DNA of 64,000 nt from Rhodalgimonas zhirmunskyi (lineage in GTDB: Bacteria; Pseudomonadota; Alphaproteobacteria; Rhodobacterales; Rhodobacteraceae), in NCBI GenBank assembly GCA_030848925.1, contig JANFFA010000003.1, positions 1 through 64,000 on the forward strand. Direction: 5' to 3'. Numbering within the stretch: the first letter of the stretch is position 1; the number at the start of each line of letters is the position of its first letter. A model generated the notes under the pieces. The model did not search any database, was not told where the DNA came from, and was given only the letters and a program-made list of their open reading frames with translations. Positions 51,193-61,346 of this stretch are shown one piece after another. The translations under genes and the position numbers were made by a program.

Positions 51193-51636
51193 TGGTCTCC
51201 TCCACTGTTCAGTGCAATCCTAACGAGAGATGCACACCAAACAAGAAACACGGAGCATTACGTTGCGATGACATCCCCCAAGACCCCCGTTTCATCAAAG
51301 GCGTTCAGACGCTGTCCTTTGGCGAAACCTTCGACGCCCAAGGCCCTTAAGGGCACGCGTGAACAGGACGGGCATCAAGACCACCCAGCCCCTGAAGACG
51401 ATCGAAACCTGAGCCCACCAACGGCCAAACGCCAAATGCAACACGCACATAGCAAGTTCCGTCCCGGCACAATTGCCGGTTTGGCCCGGTTTGGCCTTGT
51501 CTCCCCCCGGACCCGGCCCTACTGCTGAGACCAAGCACCTTTCGGGCGGCCTTTTTCCGGTAAGCTTTGTAACGCGTCGCCGATGGCCTCTCCTTCGCCA
51601 TCACCTGACAACCCCTTCAGCCAGTGAACCGCTTTC
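51193..51636. other. Intergenic region with no recognised gene
   Basis: 444 bases between the hydrolase and the DMT gene, which diverge. Several short frames exist here, but none shows a ribosome site or a recognisable protein. It should hold both promoters; no clear -35/-10 pair was found. AT content is a little above neighbouring coding DNA. Confidence 0.5.
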
Positions 51637-52530
51637 ATGACCACCGCTCAGCCTTCGCAGTTCACAGGATACGCCGCCGCATGGAGCATCGTCTTCGTCT
51701 GGTCCTTCTGGCTGATCGTCAGCCGGGTCGCATCGGGCAGCGGGCTGACGATCTATGATCTCGCGGCGATGCGCTATGGGCTGGCCTCGATCATCGCCGT
51801 CCCGCTCAGCCTTTATTACAAGCCGTGGCGCGGGCTCAGCCTTGTGCAGATCGCGGTGATCTCGTTCATCCTCGGGCCGATTTACATCCTTTGTGTTTTC
51901 TCGGGCTTTCTCTATGCGCCCGCCGCCCACGGCGGGATCTTCATGAACGGGCTGTTGCCGCTGATCAGCCTTGGCTTCGGACTGGCCCTGTTCAAGGCCC
52001 GCCCCAGCCCACGGCAGCTGTTCGGCGGGGCGCTGATCCTGATTTCGGCGGTGGTGCTGGCGCGCGATGGGGCTGCGCTGATCTCGCCCGACGCATGGAT
52101 CGGAGACCTGCTGTTCGTCATCGGCGCAGTGTTCTTCTCGTCTTACGTGATCCTGTCGGAACGCTGGAGCATCACGGCCATGCAGGTGATCTTCTGCGGC
52201 ACAGTGGTGAACGCGGTGCTCTACCTGCCGATCTGGGTGCTGTTCCTGCCCTCGGGGCTGGCCGATGCGCCGACCGGGCCGCTGATCCTGCAAGCGATCT
52301 ATCAGGGCTTCGTGCCCAATCTGATCGGGTTGATCTTCATCGCCCATGCCTCGCGCACGATCGGCAATGCCAACACCTCGTCGATCCTCGCCGGTGTGCC
52401 GGGGGTGGGCGCGCTTCTGGGGGTGCTGATCCTGCAAGAACCGCTCAGCCCGCTTGGCATCATGGCGCTTGTCCTGCTGACCGTGGGCCTGTTGATCAGC
52501 GTCCGGCGGCGTCGGCCGGTGGCTGTCTGA
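51637..52530 (+). CDS. EamA/DMT-family transporter
   Basis: 297 residues with ten predicted membrane helices in two EamA repeats; the second repeat starts near ISPDAWIGDLLFVIGAVFFSS. Motifs SGFLYAPAAHGGIFMNGLLP and SSILAGVPGVGALLGVLILQE match DMT exporters of metabolites or amino acids. Substrate unknown. It is followed by ppk at 114 bases on the same strand. Confidence 0.9.
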   Translation: MTTAQPSQFTGYAAAWSIVFVWSFWLIVSRVASGSGLTIYDLAAMRYGLASIIAVPLSLYYKPWRGLSLVQIAVISFILGPIYILCVFSGFLYAPAAHGGIFMNGLLPLISLGFGLALFKARPSPRQLFGGALILISAVVLARDGAALISPDAWIGDLLFVIGAVFFSSYVILSERWSITAMQVIFCGTVVNAVLYLPIWVLFLPSGLADAPTGPLILQAIYQGFVPNLIGLIFIAHASRTIGNANTSSILAGVPGVGALLGVLILQEPLSPLGIMALVLLTVGLLISVRRRRPVAV

Positions 52531-52644
52531 CAGGGTCTGAAACGGCCCGATCCGACCCTGCCCCGGCTGGACATCTCCACGCGGCAAGCGCACACTCGGG
52601 CCAACTTCATAATTTCGTTGCAAGAGTCCCGCAAAAGCGCAGCC

Positions 52645-54828
52645 ATGACACATATTCCGAACGCCGATTTCCTCGCCACGCCCTTTCCCGAAGCAATCAC
52701 CCTGCCCGATCTCGATCTGGATGGGCCGGGGCGTTTCTATAACCGCGAGCTCAGCTGGCTGGGCTTCAACTGGCGCGTGCTGGAAGAGGCCGACAATCCG
52801 CGCGTGCCGTTGTTGGAACGGCTGCGTTTCCTGTCGATCTCGGCCACAAATCTTGACGAATTCTATACCGTCCGCGTTGCGGGCCTGCGTGAACTGGTGC
52901 GCGAAGGTGTGACGACCCCCGCCATCGACGGGCTGACCCCGGCGGAACAACTCGTGCTGATCAATGCCGAGGCCCGCCGCCTCATGGCGCATCAACAGGC
53001 GACATTCGTCACGCTCACCGCTGAAATGGCCGCCCAAGGCATCACCATCGTCGATCGCACCGCCCTCAGCGAGGCCGACAAGAAACACCTTCGCAATGTG
53101 TTTCTGGATCAGGTCTTCCCGGTGCTGTCGCCGCTGGCCATCGACCCGGCGCACCCCTTCCCCTTCATCCCCAACACCGGTTTCGCCCTCGCGCTACAGC
53201 TTGAAACCCGCGAGAAACGCCGCAGCCTTCAGGCGCTGCTGCCGATCCCGCACCAAATCGACCGTTTCGTCGCCCTGCCCGCGCCCGAAGGGCAGTTTCG
53301 CTTCCTGCCGCTCGAAGACCTGCTGATCAAGTTCATCGACGAGTTGTTCCCCGGCTACACGCTCAAGGGGCACTGCGCCTTCCGGGTGCTGCGCGACAGC
53401 GATCTCGAGGTCGAGGAAGAGGCCGAAGACCTCGTGCGTGAATTCGAAACCGCCCTCAAGCGCCGCCGCCGCGGCGAGGTGGTGCGCATGAAGATCACCG
53501 ACAACGCGCCCAAGGCCCTGCTCAACACGATCCAGCGCGAATTGCACGTCACCGATGACGAGATCGTGCAGATCGACGGCATCATCGGCATCGCCGATCT
53601 TTCGGAACTGGTGCTCGACGCGCGCCCCGATCTGCTTTGGCCCTCGTTTTCCCCGCGCGTGCCCGAACGGGTGCAGGATTTCGACGGCGACATGTTCGCC
53701 GCGATCCGGCAAAAGGACATGCTGCTGCATCACCCTTACGAAACCTTCGACATGGTGGTGCGTTTTCTGGCCCAAGCTGCGCGCGACCCCGATGTCGTCG
53801 CCATCAAACAGACGCTCTATCGCACCTCGCGCGACAGCCCGATCGTTTCGGCCCTGTGCGAAGCGGCGGAAGACGGCAAATCCGTCACCGCGCTGGTCGA
53901 ACTCAAGGCCCGCTTCGACGAGGCCGCCAATATCCGCCAGTCCCGCCGGCTGGAACGCGCGGGCGCGCATGTGGTCTATGGCTTCGTCGATTGGAAGACC
54001 CACGCCAAGATCAGCACCGTGGTGCGCCGCGAGGGCGACAAGCTGGTGACCTATACCCATTTCGGCACCGGCAACTACCACCCGATCACCGCCAAGATTT
54101 ATACCGACCTGTCGTTCTTTACCTGTGACGCGCCTTTGGGGCGCGATGCGACCAAGGTGTTCAACTATCTTTCGGGCTATGCCCAGCCCGAACATTTGGA
54201 AAATCTTGCCATTTCGCCCCGGTCGCTCAAACCCCGATTGCTCGAACTGATCGCCGCCGAGGCCGAACATGCCCGCGCGGGCCGCCCGGCCGAGATCTGG
54301 GCCAAGATGAATTCCCTCGTCGAAAGCGAGGTGATCGACGCGCTCTATGCCGCCTCACAGGCCGGGGTGAAAATCTCGCTCGTCATTCGCGGCATCTGTG
54401 GCTTGCGCCCGGGCATCGAGGGCCTGTCCGAGAATATCCGCGTGAAATCCATCGTCGGGCGATTTCTTGAGCATTCGCGCATCGTCTGTTTCGGCAATGG
54501 CCGGGGCCTGCCGCATAAAAAGGCGCGGGTCTTCATCTCGTCCGCCGACTGGATGGGGCGCAACCTCAACCGCCGGGTCGAAACTTTGATCGAGACGCTG
54601 AACCCCACGGTCAAGGCGCAGATCCTCGAACAGATCATGGCCGCCAACATGGCCGACGTGGCGCAAAGCTGGGTCATGGATGCCACCGGCGCCTTCACCC
54701 GTGCGGCCCTGCCCGAGGGCGAAACACCGTTCTCCTGCCACCGGTTTTTCATGGAGCACCCCTCGCTTTCGGGGCGCGGCACGGCGGGGGCGGCGGATGT
54801 GCCGCAACTCACCCACGAAGAAGACTGA
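52645..54828 (+). CDS. ppk: Polyphosphate kinase 1
   Basis: 727 residues. Polymerises the gamma phosphate of ATP into polyphosphate. N-terminal [18 protein letters not shown], head domain, and two PLD-like catalytic domains: phosphorylated His H453 in [14 protein letters not shown] and H479 in [15 protein letters not shown], with the C-terminal Mg/ATP-binding [15 protein letters not shown]. An upstream TTG exists; ATG 52645 gives the conserved N-terminus. In many alphaproteobacteria ppx follows directly; here two sensory genes intervene. Confidence 0.97.
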   Translation: MTHIPNADFLATPFPEAITLPDLDLDGPGRFYNRELSWLGFNWRVLEEADNPRVPLLERLRFLSISATNLDEFYTVRVAGLRELVREGVTTPAIDGLTPAEQLVLINAEARRLMAHQQATFVTLTAEMAAQGITIVDRTALSEADKKHLRNVFLDQVFPVLSPLAIDPAHPFPFIPNTGFALALQLETREKRRSLQALLPIPHQIDRFVALPAPEGQFRFLPLEDLLIKFIDELFPGYTLKGHCAFRVLRDSDLEVEEEAEDLVREFETALKRRRRGEVVRMKITDNAPKALLNTIQRELHVTDDEIVQIDGIIGIADLSELVLDARPDLLWPSFSPRVPERVQDFDGDMFAAIRQKDMLLHHPYETFDMVVRFLAQAARDPDVVAIKQTLYRTSRDSPIVSALCEAAEDGKSVTALVELKARFDEAANIRQSRRLERAGAHVVYGFVDWKTHAKISTVVRREGDKLVTYTHFGTGNYHPITAKIYTDLSFFTCDAPLGRDATKVFNYLSGYAQPEHLENLAISPRSLKPRLLELIAAEAEHARAGRPAEIWAKMNSLVESEVIDALYAASQAGVKISLVIRGICGLRPGIEGLSENIRVKSIVGRFLEHSRIVCFGNGRGLPHKKARVFISSADWMGRNLNRRVETLIETLNPTVKAQILEQIMAANMADVAQSWVMDATGAFTRAALPEGETPFSCHRFFMEHPSLSGRGTAGAADVPQLTHEED

Positions 54829-54965
54829 CCCGCGCCCCGCAGGGTCGCAGGGCCGCAAGCAGATAAAATTTGAGCGATCGATGGAACGCGGATCAGGGCT
54901 TCCTTAAACATTCCGGGCGCATATTCCGCGCACCTGCGTTGCGAAACGCGTTGCCGGAAGCTAGC

Positions 54966-57347
54966 ATGTTCAAATCCCTGACCCAGATGCCGATCAGCCG
55001 TCGCCTGCCCCTGACAATCGCGCTGATCATGGTCACATTCGCGGCGGCGATGGGGGCCGCGCTTTACGTGCAAGCCGAACGGATGCAGGTGCAAAGCGCC
55101 CGGATCACCCTTGCCGGTCTGGCCAAGGATCAGGCCGCCGCAGTCAATTCATGGTTTACCGCGACACAGCGCAACGTCATCGCCCAGGCGAATACGCCGC
55201 TGCCCGCCCGCGCGATCACGCAACTTGTCCAAGCTGAAAACGATACGACCACCGCCGCGCCGTTGGCCTCTGCCGCGGGCCTGCCCTTTGCTGCACCCGA
55301 TATGCAAAACGCGGATCAAGAGGCGGTCAAAACCCAACTTCGCCGCCTGGCCACGGCCTTTAACTACAGCGATATCCTGTTGTTCGATACGAAGGGCCGC
55401 CTGCTCTATAGCCTCGTGAAAAATGGCGTCTTGGGTCAGGATATTTTGCAAGGCCCGTTCGCCACCACAGCCTTGGCCCAAGCCTATCGCGCGGCCAGCA
55501 CGGCCCCCAAAGGCACCGTCATCACCACCGATTTCGAGGCCTTTCCGCTCAACGCCGGGGCGTCGGCAGCGCCCCCGGCGGCATTCATGGCCAGCCCGGT
55601 GTTTGACACAGCGGGCAAACCCGTCGGCGCCATGGCCGTGCAACTGCCGGCAGACGAATTATCCGGCCTGTTGACCCGATCCTCCACCTTGGGCGAACAC
55701 GGCGATATCTATATCGTCGCCTCTGACGGAACAGCACGAACCGCGTCGCGCTTTGACGATGGCTTCTCGATCCTCGATCCCTTGGCGCGCGTGCCCTTCA
55801 TCGCGGCGATCACGGATCGGCCCCGGGGTGCAGGCGGCCAAAGCGGCGATAGGGTGGTCCGCTTTTTCGAGAACGTCCCGGGCCTGAGTGGTCAGCAAAG
55901 CCTTGCCGCGACACACCCGATCCCCTTGGACTTCGCCGATTGGACACTGGTGACCGAACTCGACAAGGCGGCTGCGCTCACCGGGCTTGTCGCGATGCGC
56001 AACAACGCGCTGCTGATCGCCCTCTCCGGCCTTCTTTCCGCACTTGGCCTTGCCTATCTGACCTCGCGCGCGATCACCCGTCCGGCGCATAGTTTCATGG
56101 CGTCGATGGGCAAGATTGCCAGCGGTGATTTCTCAACCAAGGTGGCCGTCGCCAGCCGTCGTGATGAAATCGGCACCATGGGCCGCAATCTCCTCGCCTT
56201 TCGTGACAAACTGGCCGAAGCGGAACACCTCAACGCGATGCGCGCCGCATCTGCCAAGGACCAAGGCCACGTTGTCGCCGAGTTGGGGGCAGCGCTCAGG
56301 GCGCTCTCGCAGGGTGACCTGACGCGCACGATCGAAATCGAATTCCCCACCGATTACGAAAGCCTGCGCCACGATTACAACGCCACCATCCTCAGCCTGA
56401 AAGAGTTGATGATATCGGTTGCCGACAACGCCGGTGAAATCCTTGCTCGCGCGGATGAACTCAGCGCCGCCTCCGATGACCTTGCCCGCCGGACCGAGGC
56501 CCAGTCCGCCACGCTTGAAGAAACCGCCACCGCGCTTGAAACCCTCTCCGCCAGCGTCAGTTCCGCAGCCCAGAAAACGGCCGAAGTCGATCAACGCGTG
56601 CAGGTCACCCGCGCCGATGCGGAAACCTCGGGCGAAATCGTCGAACAGGCGGTCATCGCCATGTCGGCGATCAAGGCCTCGTCCGATGCCATCACCCAGA
56701 TCATCGCCGTGATCGACGACATCGCGTTCCAGACCAATCTGCTCGCCCTCAACGCGGGGGTCGAGGCCGCGCGCGCTGGCGAAAGCGGACAAGGCTTCGC
56801 CGTGGTCGCCTCCGAAGTGCGCGCCTTGGCCCAGCGCTCGGCCGGGGCTGCGAGCGAGATTAAGACATTCATATCAGAGAGCACGACACAGGTGGAAAGC
56901 GGCGTCCTGCTGGTCAATCGCACCGGCGCCGCCTTGGCCGAAATCGTCGCGCGGATCGGCCAAATTTCAAACCTGATCAGCGATATCGCACACAGCGCAC
57001 AGGATCAGTCCATCGGTCTGGGCGAAATCAGCATGGGGATGAGCGAACTCGACAAGGTCGGCCAGCAAAACGCCGTCATGGTCGAGGAAGGCACCGCCGC
57101 GAGCACCACCCTCAAGCACGAGGCCCATACTCTGCAGGCCCATGTCGGGCGCTTTCGAATTCAGCACACGCCACATCCGGCCAAGCCCGCCGCCCCGCCC
57201 TCACCCCAAGGGTCGAGGCCCATTCCCGACATATACGGCGCGATGCGCCCCGCGAAACCAACCGCCCTGGCCCTCAAGGCCTTGCCTGCCGTCAATGCCT
57301 CCGCGCCACGCGATCTCGACGCCAGCGCGGAGTGGAGCGATTTTTGA
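54966..57347 (+). CDS. Methyl-accepting chemotaxis protein with C-terminal xWxxF docking motif
   Basis: 793 residues. TM1 (about 14-37), a periplasmic dCache-like sensor (about 40-340), TM2 (about 345-368), HAMP regions, and a cytoplasmic signalling domain whose hairpin tip is [20 protein letters not shown] onward (about 583-625). After the coiled coil comes a 60-residue Pro/Ala-rich linker ending in EWSDF, like the CheR/CheB docking pentapeptide NWETF. The start ATG 54966 follows GGAAG. Ligand unknown. It lies between ppk and ppx and before an Aer-PAS protein. Confidence 0.93.
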   Translation: MFKSLTQMPISRRLPLTIALIMVTFAAAMGAALYVQAERMQVQSARITLAGLAKDQAAAVNSWFTATQRNVIAQANTPLPARAITQLVQAENDTTTAAPLASAAGLPFAAPDMQNADQEAVKTQLRRLATAFNYSDILLFDTKGRLLYSLVKNGVLGQDILQGPFATTALAQAYRAASTAPKGTVITTDFEAFPLNAGASAAPPAAFMASPVFDTAGKPVGAMAVQLPADELSGLLTRSSTLGEHGDIYIVASDGTARTASRFDDGFSILDPLARVPFIAAITDRPRGAGGQSGDRVVRFFENVPGLSGQQSLAATHPIPLDFADWTLVTELDKAAALTGLVAMRNNALLIALSGLLSALGLAYLTSRAITRPAHSFMASMGKIASGDFSTKVAVASRRDEIGTMGRNLLAFRDKLAEAEHLNAMRAASAKDQGHVVAELGAALRALSQGDLTRTIEIEFPTDYESLRHDYNATILSLKELMISVADNAGEILARADELSAASDDLARRTEAQSATLEETATALETLSASVSSAAQKTAEVDQRVQVTRADAETSGEIVEQAVIAMSAIKASSDAITQIIAVIDDIAFQTNLLALNAGVEAARAGESGQGFAVVASEVRALAQRSAGAASEIKTFISESTTQVESGVLLVNRTGAALAEIVARIGQISNLISDIAHSAQDQSIGLGEISMGMSELDKVGQQNAVMVEEGTAASTTLKHEAHTLQAHVGRFRIQHTPHPAKPAAPPSPQGSRPIPDIYGAMRPAKPTALALKALPAVNASAPRDLDASAEWSDF

Positions 57348-57507
57348 TCTCGCTCACCGCCGACCTGCCCGCCCACCCCGCGCATCCGCATCCGACACCA
57401 ACTCCCAAATCGCCGCAACCTGCCCCGGCCTCCGCCCCCTATCCCGCCCTTTCGCCCGCGAACCAACGACCGCACGCAACCGCCGCCCGCCGCAAAGGTG
57501 CCCCTGA

Positions 57508-58842
57508 ATGACCCCACTCGCCTCCACGCACCAACGACAGGAACATCGCCCCCCAACCGGCGAAGCCCCCTTCGATGCTGGTGAGGTTTTCTACAGCCGC
57601 ACCGACCGGCGCGGCGTGATCGTGGCGGGCAACTATATTTTCCGCCGCGTCTCCCATTACGACTGGGAAAATCTGATCGGCGCGCCCCACAAGATCATCC
57701 GCCATCCGGACATGCCCAAAGCGGTGTTCTGGCTGCTTTGGAAAAAGCTCGCCCAGGGCGAAACTTTCGGCGGCTACATCAAGAACCGCGCCAGCGACGG
57801 GCTTTATTACTGGGTCTACGCGGTCGTCGCCCCGATGGGCGAAGGCTATATCTCGACCCGGATCAAGCCCGGCAGCGCGCTCTTTCCACAAATCGAACGG
57901 CTCTACAACGACCTCAGGCAGGGCGAAGAAAGCGGCCTCTCGCCCGAGGAAAGCGCCACCGATCTTATCGCGCGGCTGCACCGCCTTGGCTTTGACAGCT
58001 ACGAAGAGTTCATGACGCATGCCTTCGGCGAGGAGCTGTTGAACGAAACCACCGCGCTTCGCCTCGCGCCTGAAAAAAGCGTTGCGCGCGCCCGCACCAT
58101 GCTGGCCCTCTCGCGCGCGCTGAGCGAAGAGACCGCGCACCTCGCCCAAGAGTTCGATGTGCTCAGTTCGGTCCCGCACAACATGAAGGTGGTCGCGCGC
58201 CGGATCGAACCCACCGGTGGCCCAATCAGCGCGCTTTCACGCAATTACGGCGATATGTCGAACGCGCTTTCGCAATGGTTCCTTGCCCATGTTCTGGGCG
58301 AAGACAGCAATTTCTCGCGCATCTCGGCCTCGGTCAAACAATCGATGTGGATGACCTGTTTCGCAGGCCTGCTGCAACGTTGCGAAGCACAATTGCGGGC
58401 CGAGCGGCGCGCCCTTGGGCCAGTGGACATCTCCCATGAACGCGCTGGCCTGAACATGCTGGCCAAAGACTATTTCTATACAGCGCGCGACGGGATGAGC
58501 GCGGTCATAACCGAGGCGCGCCGGATCCATAGCGCCTGTGATGAAATTCGCCGCAAGATGCTTGCCCTGTCGACCGTGCGGCTGGCCTGCAAGATCGAAG
58601 ATGCGCGCGACCCGGCCCGCTCGGGCAACCTTCAGGGCATCATCGATCAACTGGGCAAATCCCAGCAGCATATCGACGCGCGCGTCACTCGCATTCGCAC
58701 CACCAGCGCCAAGATCATTTCCATCGCGGAAGAGGGCATCGCCGCCGACGCCATCCACTGTGACAAGGCCCTACTTTATGGAAAACGCATGGCCGCGGCG
58801 CTTCATCCATCAAACCCCGAGGGAGTGGAAAAAGCGCTCTGA
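57508..58842 (+). CDS. Soluble Aer-type PAS-domain sensor protein
   Basis: 444 residues without membrane helices. PAS domain at about 22-125 with the Aer-like signature FYSRTDRRGVIVAGNYIF, RRVSHYDWENLIGAPHKIIR, HPDMPKAVFW and GYIKNRASDGLYYWVYAVV. Aer PAS domains bind FAD and sense redox or energy state. The remaining 320 residues are helical and show no MCP hairpin, kinase or GGDEF motif. It could feed the chemoreceptor just upstream, but no partnership is proved. The gap of 160 bases from the MCP holds nothing. Confidence 0.8.
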   Translation: MTPLASTHQRQEHRPPTGEAPFDAGEVFYSRTDRRGVIVAGNYIFRRVSHYDWENLIGAPHKIIRHPDMPKAVFWLLWKKLAQGETFGGYIKNRASDGLYYWVYAVVAPMGEGYISTRIKPGSALFPQIERLYNDLRQGEESGLSPEESATDLIARLHRLGFDSYEEFMTHAFGEELLNETTALRLAPEKSVARARTMLALSRALSEETAHLAQEFDVLSSVPHNMKVVARRIEPTGGPISALSRNYGDMSNALSQWFLAHVLGEDSNFSRISASVKQSMWMTCFAGLLQRCEAQLRAERRALGPVDISHERAGLNMLAKDYFYTARDGMSAVITEARRIHSACDEIRRKMLALSTVRLACKIEDARDPARSGNLQGIIDQLGKSQQHIDARVTRIRTTSAKIISIAEEGIAADAIHCDKALLYGKRMAAALHPSNPEGVEKAL

Positions 58843-58864
58843 TGCTGTCCTTTTGGCCGCCAAC

Positions 58865-58924
58865 ACTGGCCCAAATACTGGCCCAAATACTGGCCCAAGT
58901 ACTGGCCCAAGTACTGGCCCAAAA
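58865..58924 (+). repeat. 12-bp tandem repeat, five units
   Basis: Exactly five 12-bp units ACTGGCCCAA(A/G)T from 58865 to 58924, the last ending AAAA. Units 1-2 and 3-4 are identical pairs. It lies in the 220-base gap between the PAS gene and ppx. A minus-strand frame through it encodes a GQYL-type repeat but is not thought to be a gene. Confidence 0.92.
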
Positions 58925-59062
58925 CAACCCATCGCAGCACAAATCGCGCCGCCCGCCGATCATCGGCAAATCGGCCATAGGACACAATACCGCCCTGCCC
59001 GCGTATTGACCCGCGCCATGCGCCTTGCAATAAGGAAGTGAAATCGGCCCCCGGGGGATGGC

Positions 59063-60607
59063 ATGGACACAGAAAACCAAGCAACATCAACCGATTGGGG
59101 CCCGTTTGGTCGCCCTCTTTTCAACGATCCGCAATCCCGCGCGCTCAGCCGCGTTGGCGTGGTCGATGTCGGGTCCAACTCCGTGCGCCTCGTGGTGTTT
59201 GATGGCGCGGCGCGTTCCCCGGCCTATTTCTTCAACGAAAAGATCATGTGCGGGCTGGGCGAGGGCCTGTCCGAAACCGGCCGTCTCAATCCGCAGGGCC
59301 GGGTGCGCGCGCTGGCCGCCATCCGCCGCTTTCAGCGGCTGGCCGAAGGCATGGACACCGGCCCGCTGACCGCCGTGGCCACTGCCGCCGTGCGCGACGC
59401 CGAGGATGGTCCCGAGTTCCGCGATCTTGTCGAGGATCAGACCGGCCTGCGCCTGCACGTGATCGACGGGACCGAGGAAGCCCGGCTTTCGGCGCAGGGC
59501 GTTCTTCTGGGCTGGCCCGGCTCTTACGGGCTTGTCTGCGACATCGGCGGCGCCTCGATGGAACTGGCCGAGATCGAAAAAGGCCGCGTCGGCAAGCGCG
59601 TCTCATCACCCTTGGGGCCGCTGCGCCTGAAGTGGATCAAGGGCGGCAAGAAGGCCCGCAAGGCCCATATCAAGGGCATCCTGACCGACCTGCACGAAAA
59701 GATGGGCGATCAGCACAACCGCCTGTTCCTTGTCGGCGGCTCATGGCGTGCCATCGCCAAGATCGACATGGAGCGGCGCGGCTACCCGCTTCACGTGCTG
59801 CACGAATACCGGATGAGCCGAAAGGCCGTGTTTGCGACCGCCCGGTTCATCAAGGAAAACGATCCCGAAGAGTTGCGCAACCGCTGCGGCGTGTCCTCGT
59901 CGCGCATGGCCTTGGTGCCGATCGCGATCGAGGTGCTGAAAGAGGTGGTCAAGACCTTCGGCCCGCGCGACATCGCCGTGTCCTCCTATGGCATCCGCGA
60001 GGGCATGCTTTATGAACAAATGCCGCAGCAACTGCGCGACCGTGATCCTTTGATCGAGGCCTGCCGCTTTGCCGAGGCCAAGGATGCCCGCCTTCCCGGC
60101 TTTGGCCGCACGCTTTATCATTTCATCGAGCCGCTGTTTCACAGTGCCCGGGACGAGCGTAAACGCCTGATCCGCGCCGCCTGTCTGCTGCATGACGTGA
60201 CATGGCGGGCACATCCCGATTACCGCGCCGAATTGTGTTTCGACAACGCCACCCGCGCCAACCTTGGCGGGCTGAAACATTCCGAGCGGATCTTTCTGGG
60301 CCTCGCCCTGCTGCATCGCTATTCCAACACCCGCAAGGGCACCCGCTTCGAGCCGCTTTACGAGCTTTTGCCCGAAAAGGACCAGCAAGCCGCCGAGGTT
60401 CTGGGCAAGGCGATGCGCTTTGGCGCGATGCTCTGGCTCGATCGAGAGGCCAAGCCGGGTAAACTGGTGCTGCGGCCCAAGAAAAAGGTGCTGGAACTGC
60501 GCCTCACACCCGAATCCACGCCGCTCTTCGGCGAGGTGGCCGAGGCGCGCTTCCAATCGCTCGCCGATGCATTGGGGGCCACGCCCGAAGTGCACACAGC
60601 CGCCTGA
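59063..60607 (+). CDS. ppx: Exopolyphosphatase
   Basis: 514 residues, Ppx/GppA actin-like ATPase fold. Phosphate 1 motif VVDVGSNSVRLVVFD (33-47), then GTEEARLSAQGVLLG, DIGGASMELAEI (phosphate 2), followed by a C-terminal HD-like helical domain with AACLLHDVTWR. Releases terminal phosphate from polyphosphate; GppA-type pppGpp hydrolysis is also possible. Functional partner of ppk, 4.2 kb upstream. Confidence 0.95.
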   Translation: MDTENQATSTDWGPFGRPLFNDPQSRALSRVGVVDVGSNSVRLVVFDGAARSPAYFFNEKIMCGLGEGLSETGRLNPQGRVRALAAIRRFQRLAEGMDTGPLTAVATAAVRDAEDGPEFRDLVEDQTGLRLHVIDGTEEARLSAQGVLLGWPGSYGLVCDIGGASMELAEIEKGRVGKRVSSPLGPLRLKWIKGGKKARKAHIKGILTDLHEKMGDQHNRLFLVGGSWRAIAKIDMERRGYPLHVLHEYRMSRKAVFATARFIKENDPEELRNRCGVSSSRMALVPIAIEVLKEVVKTFGPRDIAVSSYGIREGMLYEQMPQQLRDRDPLIEACRFAEAKDARLPGFGRTLYHFIEPLFHSARDERKRLIRAACLLHDVTWRAHPDYRAELCFDNATRANLGGLKHSERIFLGLALLHRYSNTRKGTRFEPLYELLPEKDQQAAEVLGKAMRFGAMLWLDREAKPGKLVLRPKKKVLELRLTPESTPLFGEVAEARFQSLADALGATPEVHTAA

Positions 60608-60634
60608 GGCGATACCCTTGCGAAGCCGCAGCGC

Positions 60635-61282
60635 TTAATCGCCGCGCGCGCGTTCGGCCAAGGCGATGATCTGCGGCCCGATCGCGGGCACGATCCGCTC
60701 CAGCCCCTTTTCGTTGGGGTGAATGCCGTCGTCCTGCATGAACTCCAGCGCCTCGGCCGGGGGCTTGCCGATGCCGGCAAAGAAATCCGGGTAGTAAAGC
60801 GTGCCGTATTCCTGCGCCAGATCGGGCCAGACCGCGTTGAAGGCCTGCTGATAGTCTTGCCCGTAATTCCCCGGCACCCTCACGCCCACCAGCAGCACAT
60901 CAAGCTGCTTGGCCTGCGCGATTTCGATCATCCCCGCCAAATTCGCGCGCGCCTGTTCGGGTGACAACCCGCGCAGTGCGTCATTTGCGCCCAACTCGAT
61001 CATGATCGCGTCCAGCCCCGGCTCCATCGCCCAATCTAGCCGCGAAAGCCCGCCCGTGGTGGTATCGCCCGAAACGCCCGCGCCCACCAGGTGCACATCG
61101 GCCCCCTGCGCATCCAACCAAGCCTGCATGCGCGGCACCAACCCTTGGTCCGCAGGCAGTCCATAGCCTGCCGTCAGACTGTCACCAAAGGCCAAAATCC
61201 TGACCGTTTCCGCCCGCACCGCACCAATCGTCACGAACCCGGCGATCAAAAGGATACTCAGGCCGTGCAACGCCTTGCCCAT
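60635..61282 (-). CDS. tesA: GDSL-family arylesterase / multifunctional lysophospholipase TesA
   Basis: 215 residues. Signal peptide (about 1-25, ending GAVRA), then SGNH blocks: nucleophile S35 in FGDSLTAGYG, Gly in GAGVSGDTT, Asn in GANDALRG and DDGIHPN with Asp/His at the C-terminus. A periplasmic esterase, thioesterase and protease-I-type enzyme. Longer open frames extend into ybbA's promoter; the start at 61280-61282 is chosen because the signal peptide begins there. It is divergent from ybbA, as in E. coli. Confidence 0.92.
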   Translation of the reverse strand: MGKALHGLSILLIAGFVTIGAVRAETVRILAFGDSLTAGYGLPADQGLVPRMQAWLDAQGADVHLVGAGVSGDTTTGGLSRLDWAMEPGLDAIMIELGANDALRGLSPEQARANLAGMIEIAQAKQLDVLLVGVRVPGNYGQDYQQAFNAVWPDLAQEYGTLYYPDFFAGIGKPPAEALEFMQDDGIHPNEKGLERIVPAIGPQIIALAERARGD

Positions 61283-61346
61283 GGCCCACGCAACCCCATA
61301 TGACATGGGATCACTCGTAACCGCTCTCGATTTCAGGATTTTTCGC

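Noticed and set aside
51295..51604. Short minus-strand frames in the 444-base gap
   Set aside because: No ribosome site, odd composition and no similarity to any family recognised; probably chance frames.
51601..53154. 517-codon minus-strand frame
   Set aside because: Covers the DMT gene and the 5' half of ppk, which are both well supported on the plus strand.
58715..59080. Minus-strand frame encoding GQYL or WAST repeats
   Set aside because: The repeated peptide is simply the 12-bp DNA repeat translated; the 12-bp unit keeps all frames open.
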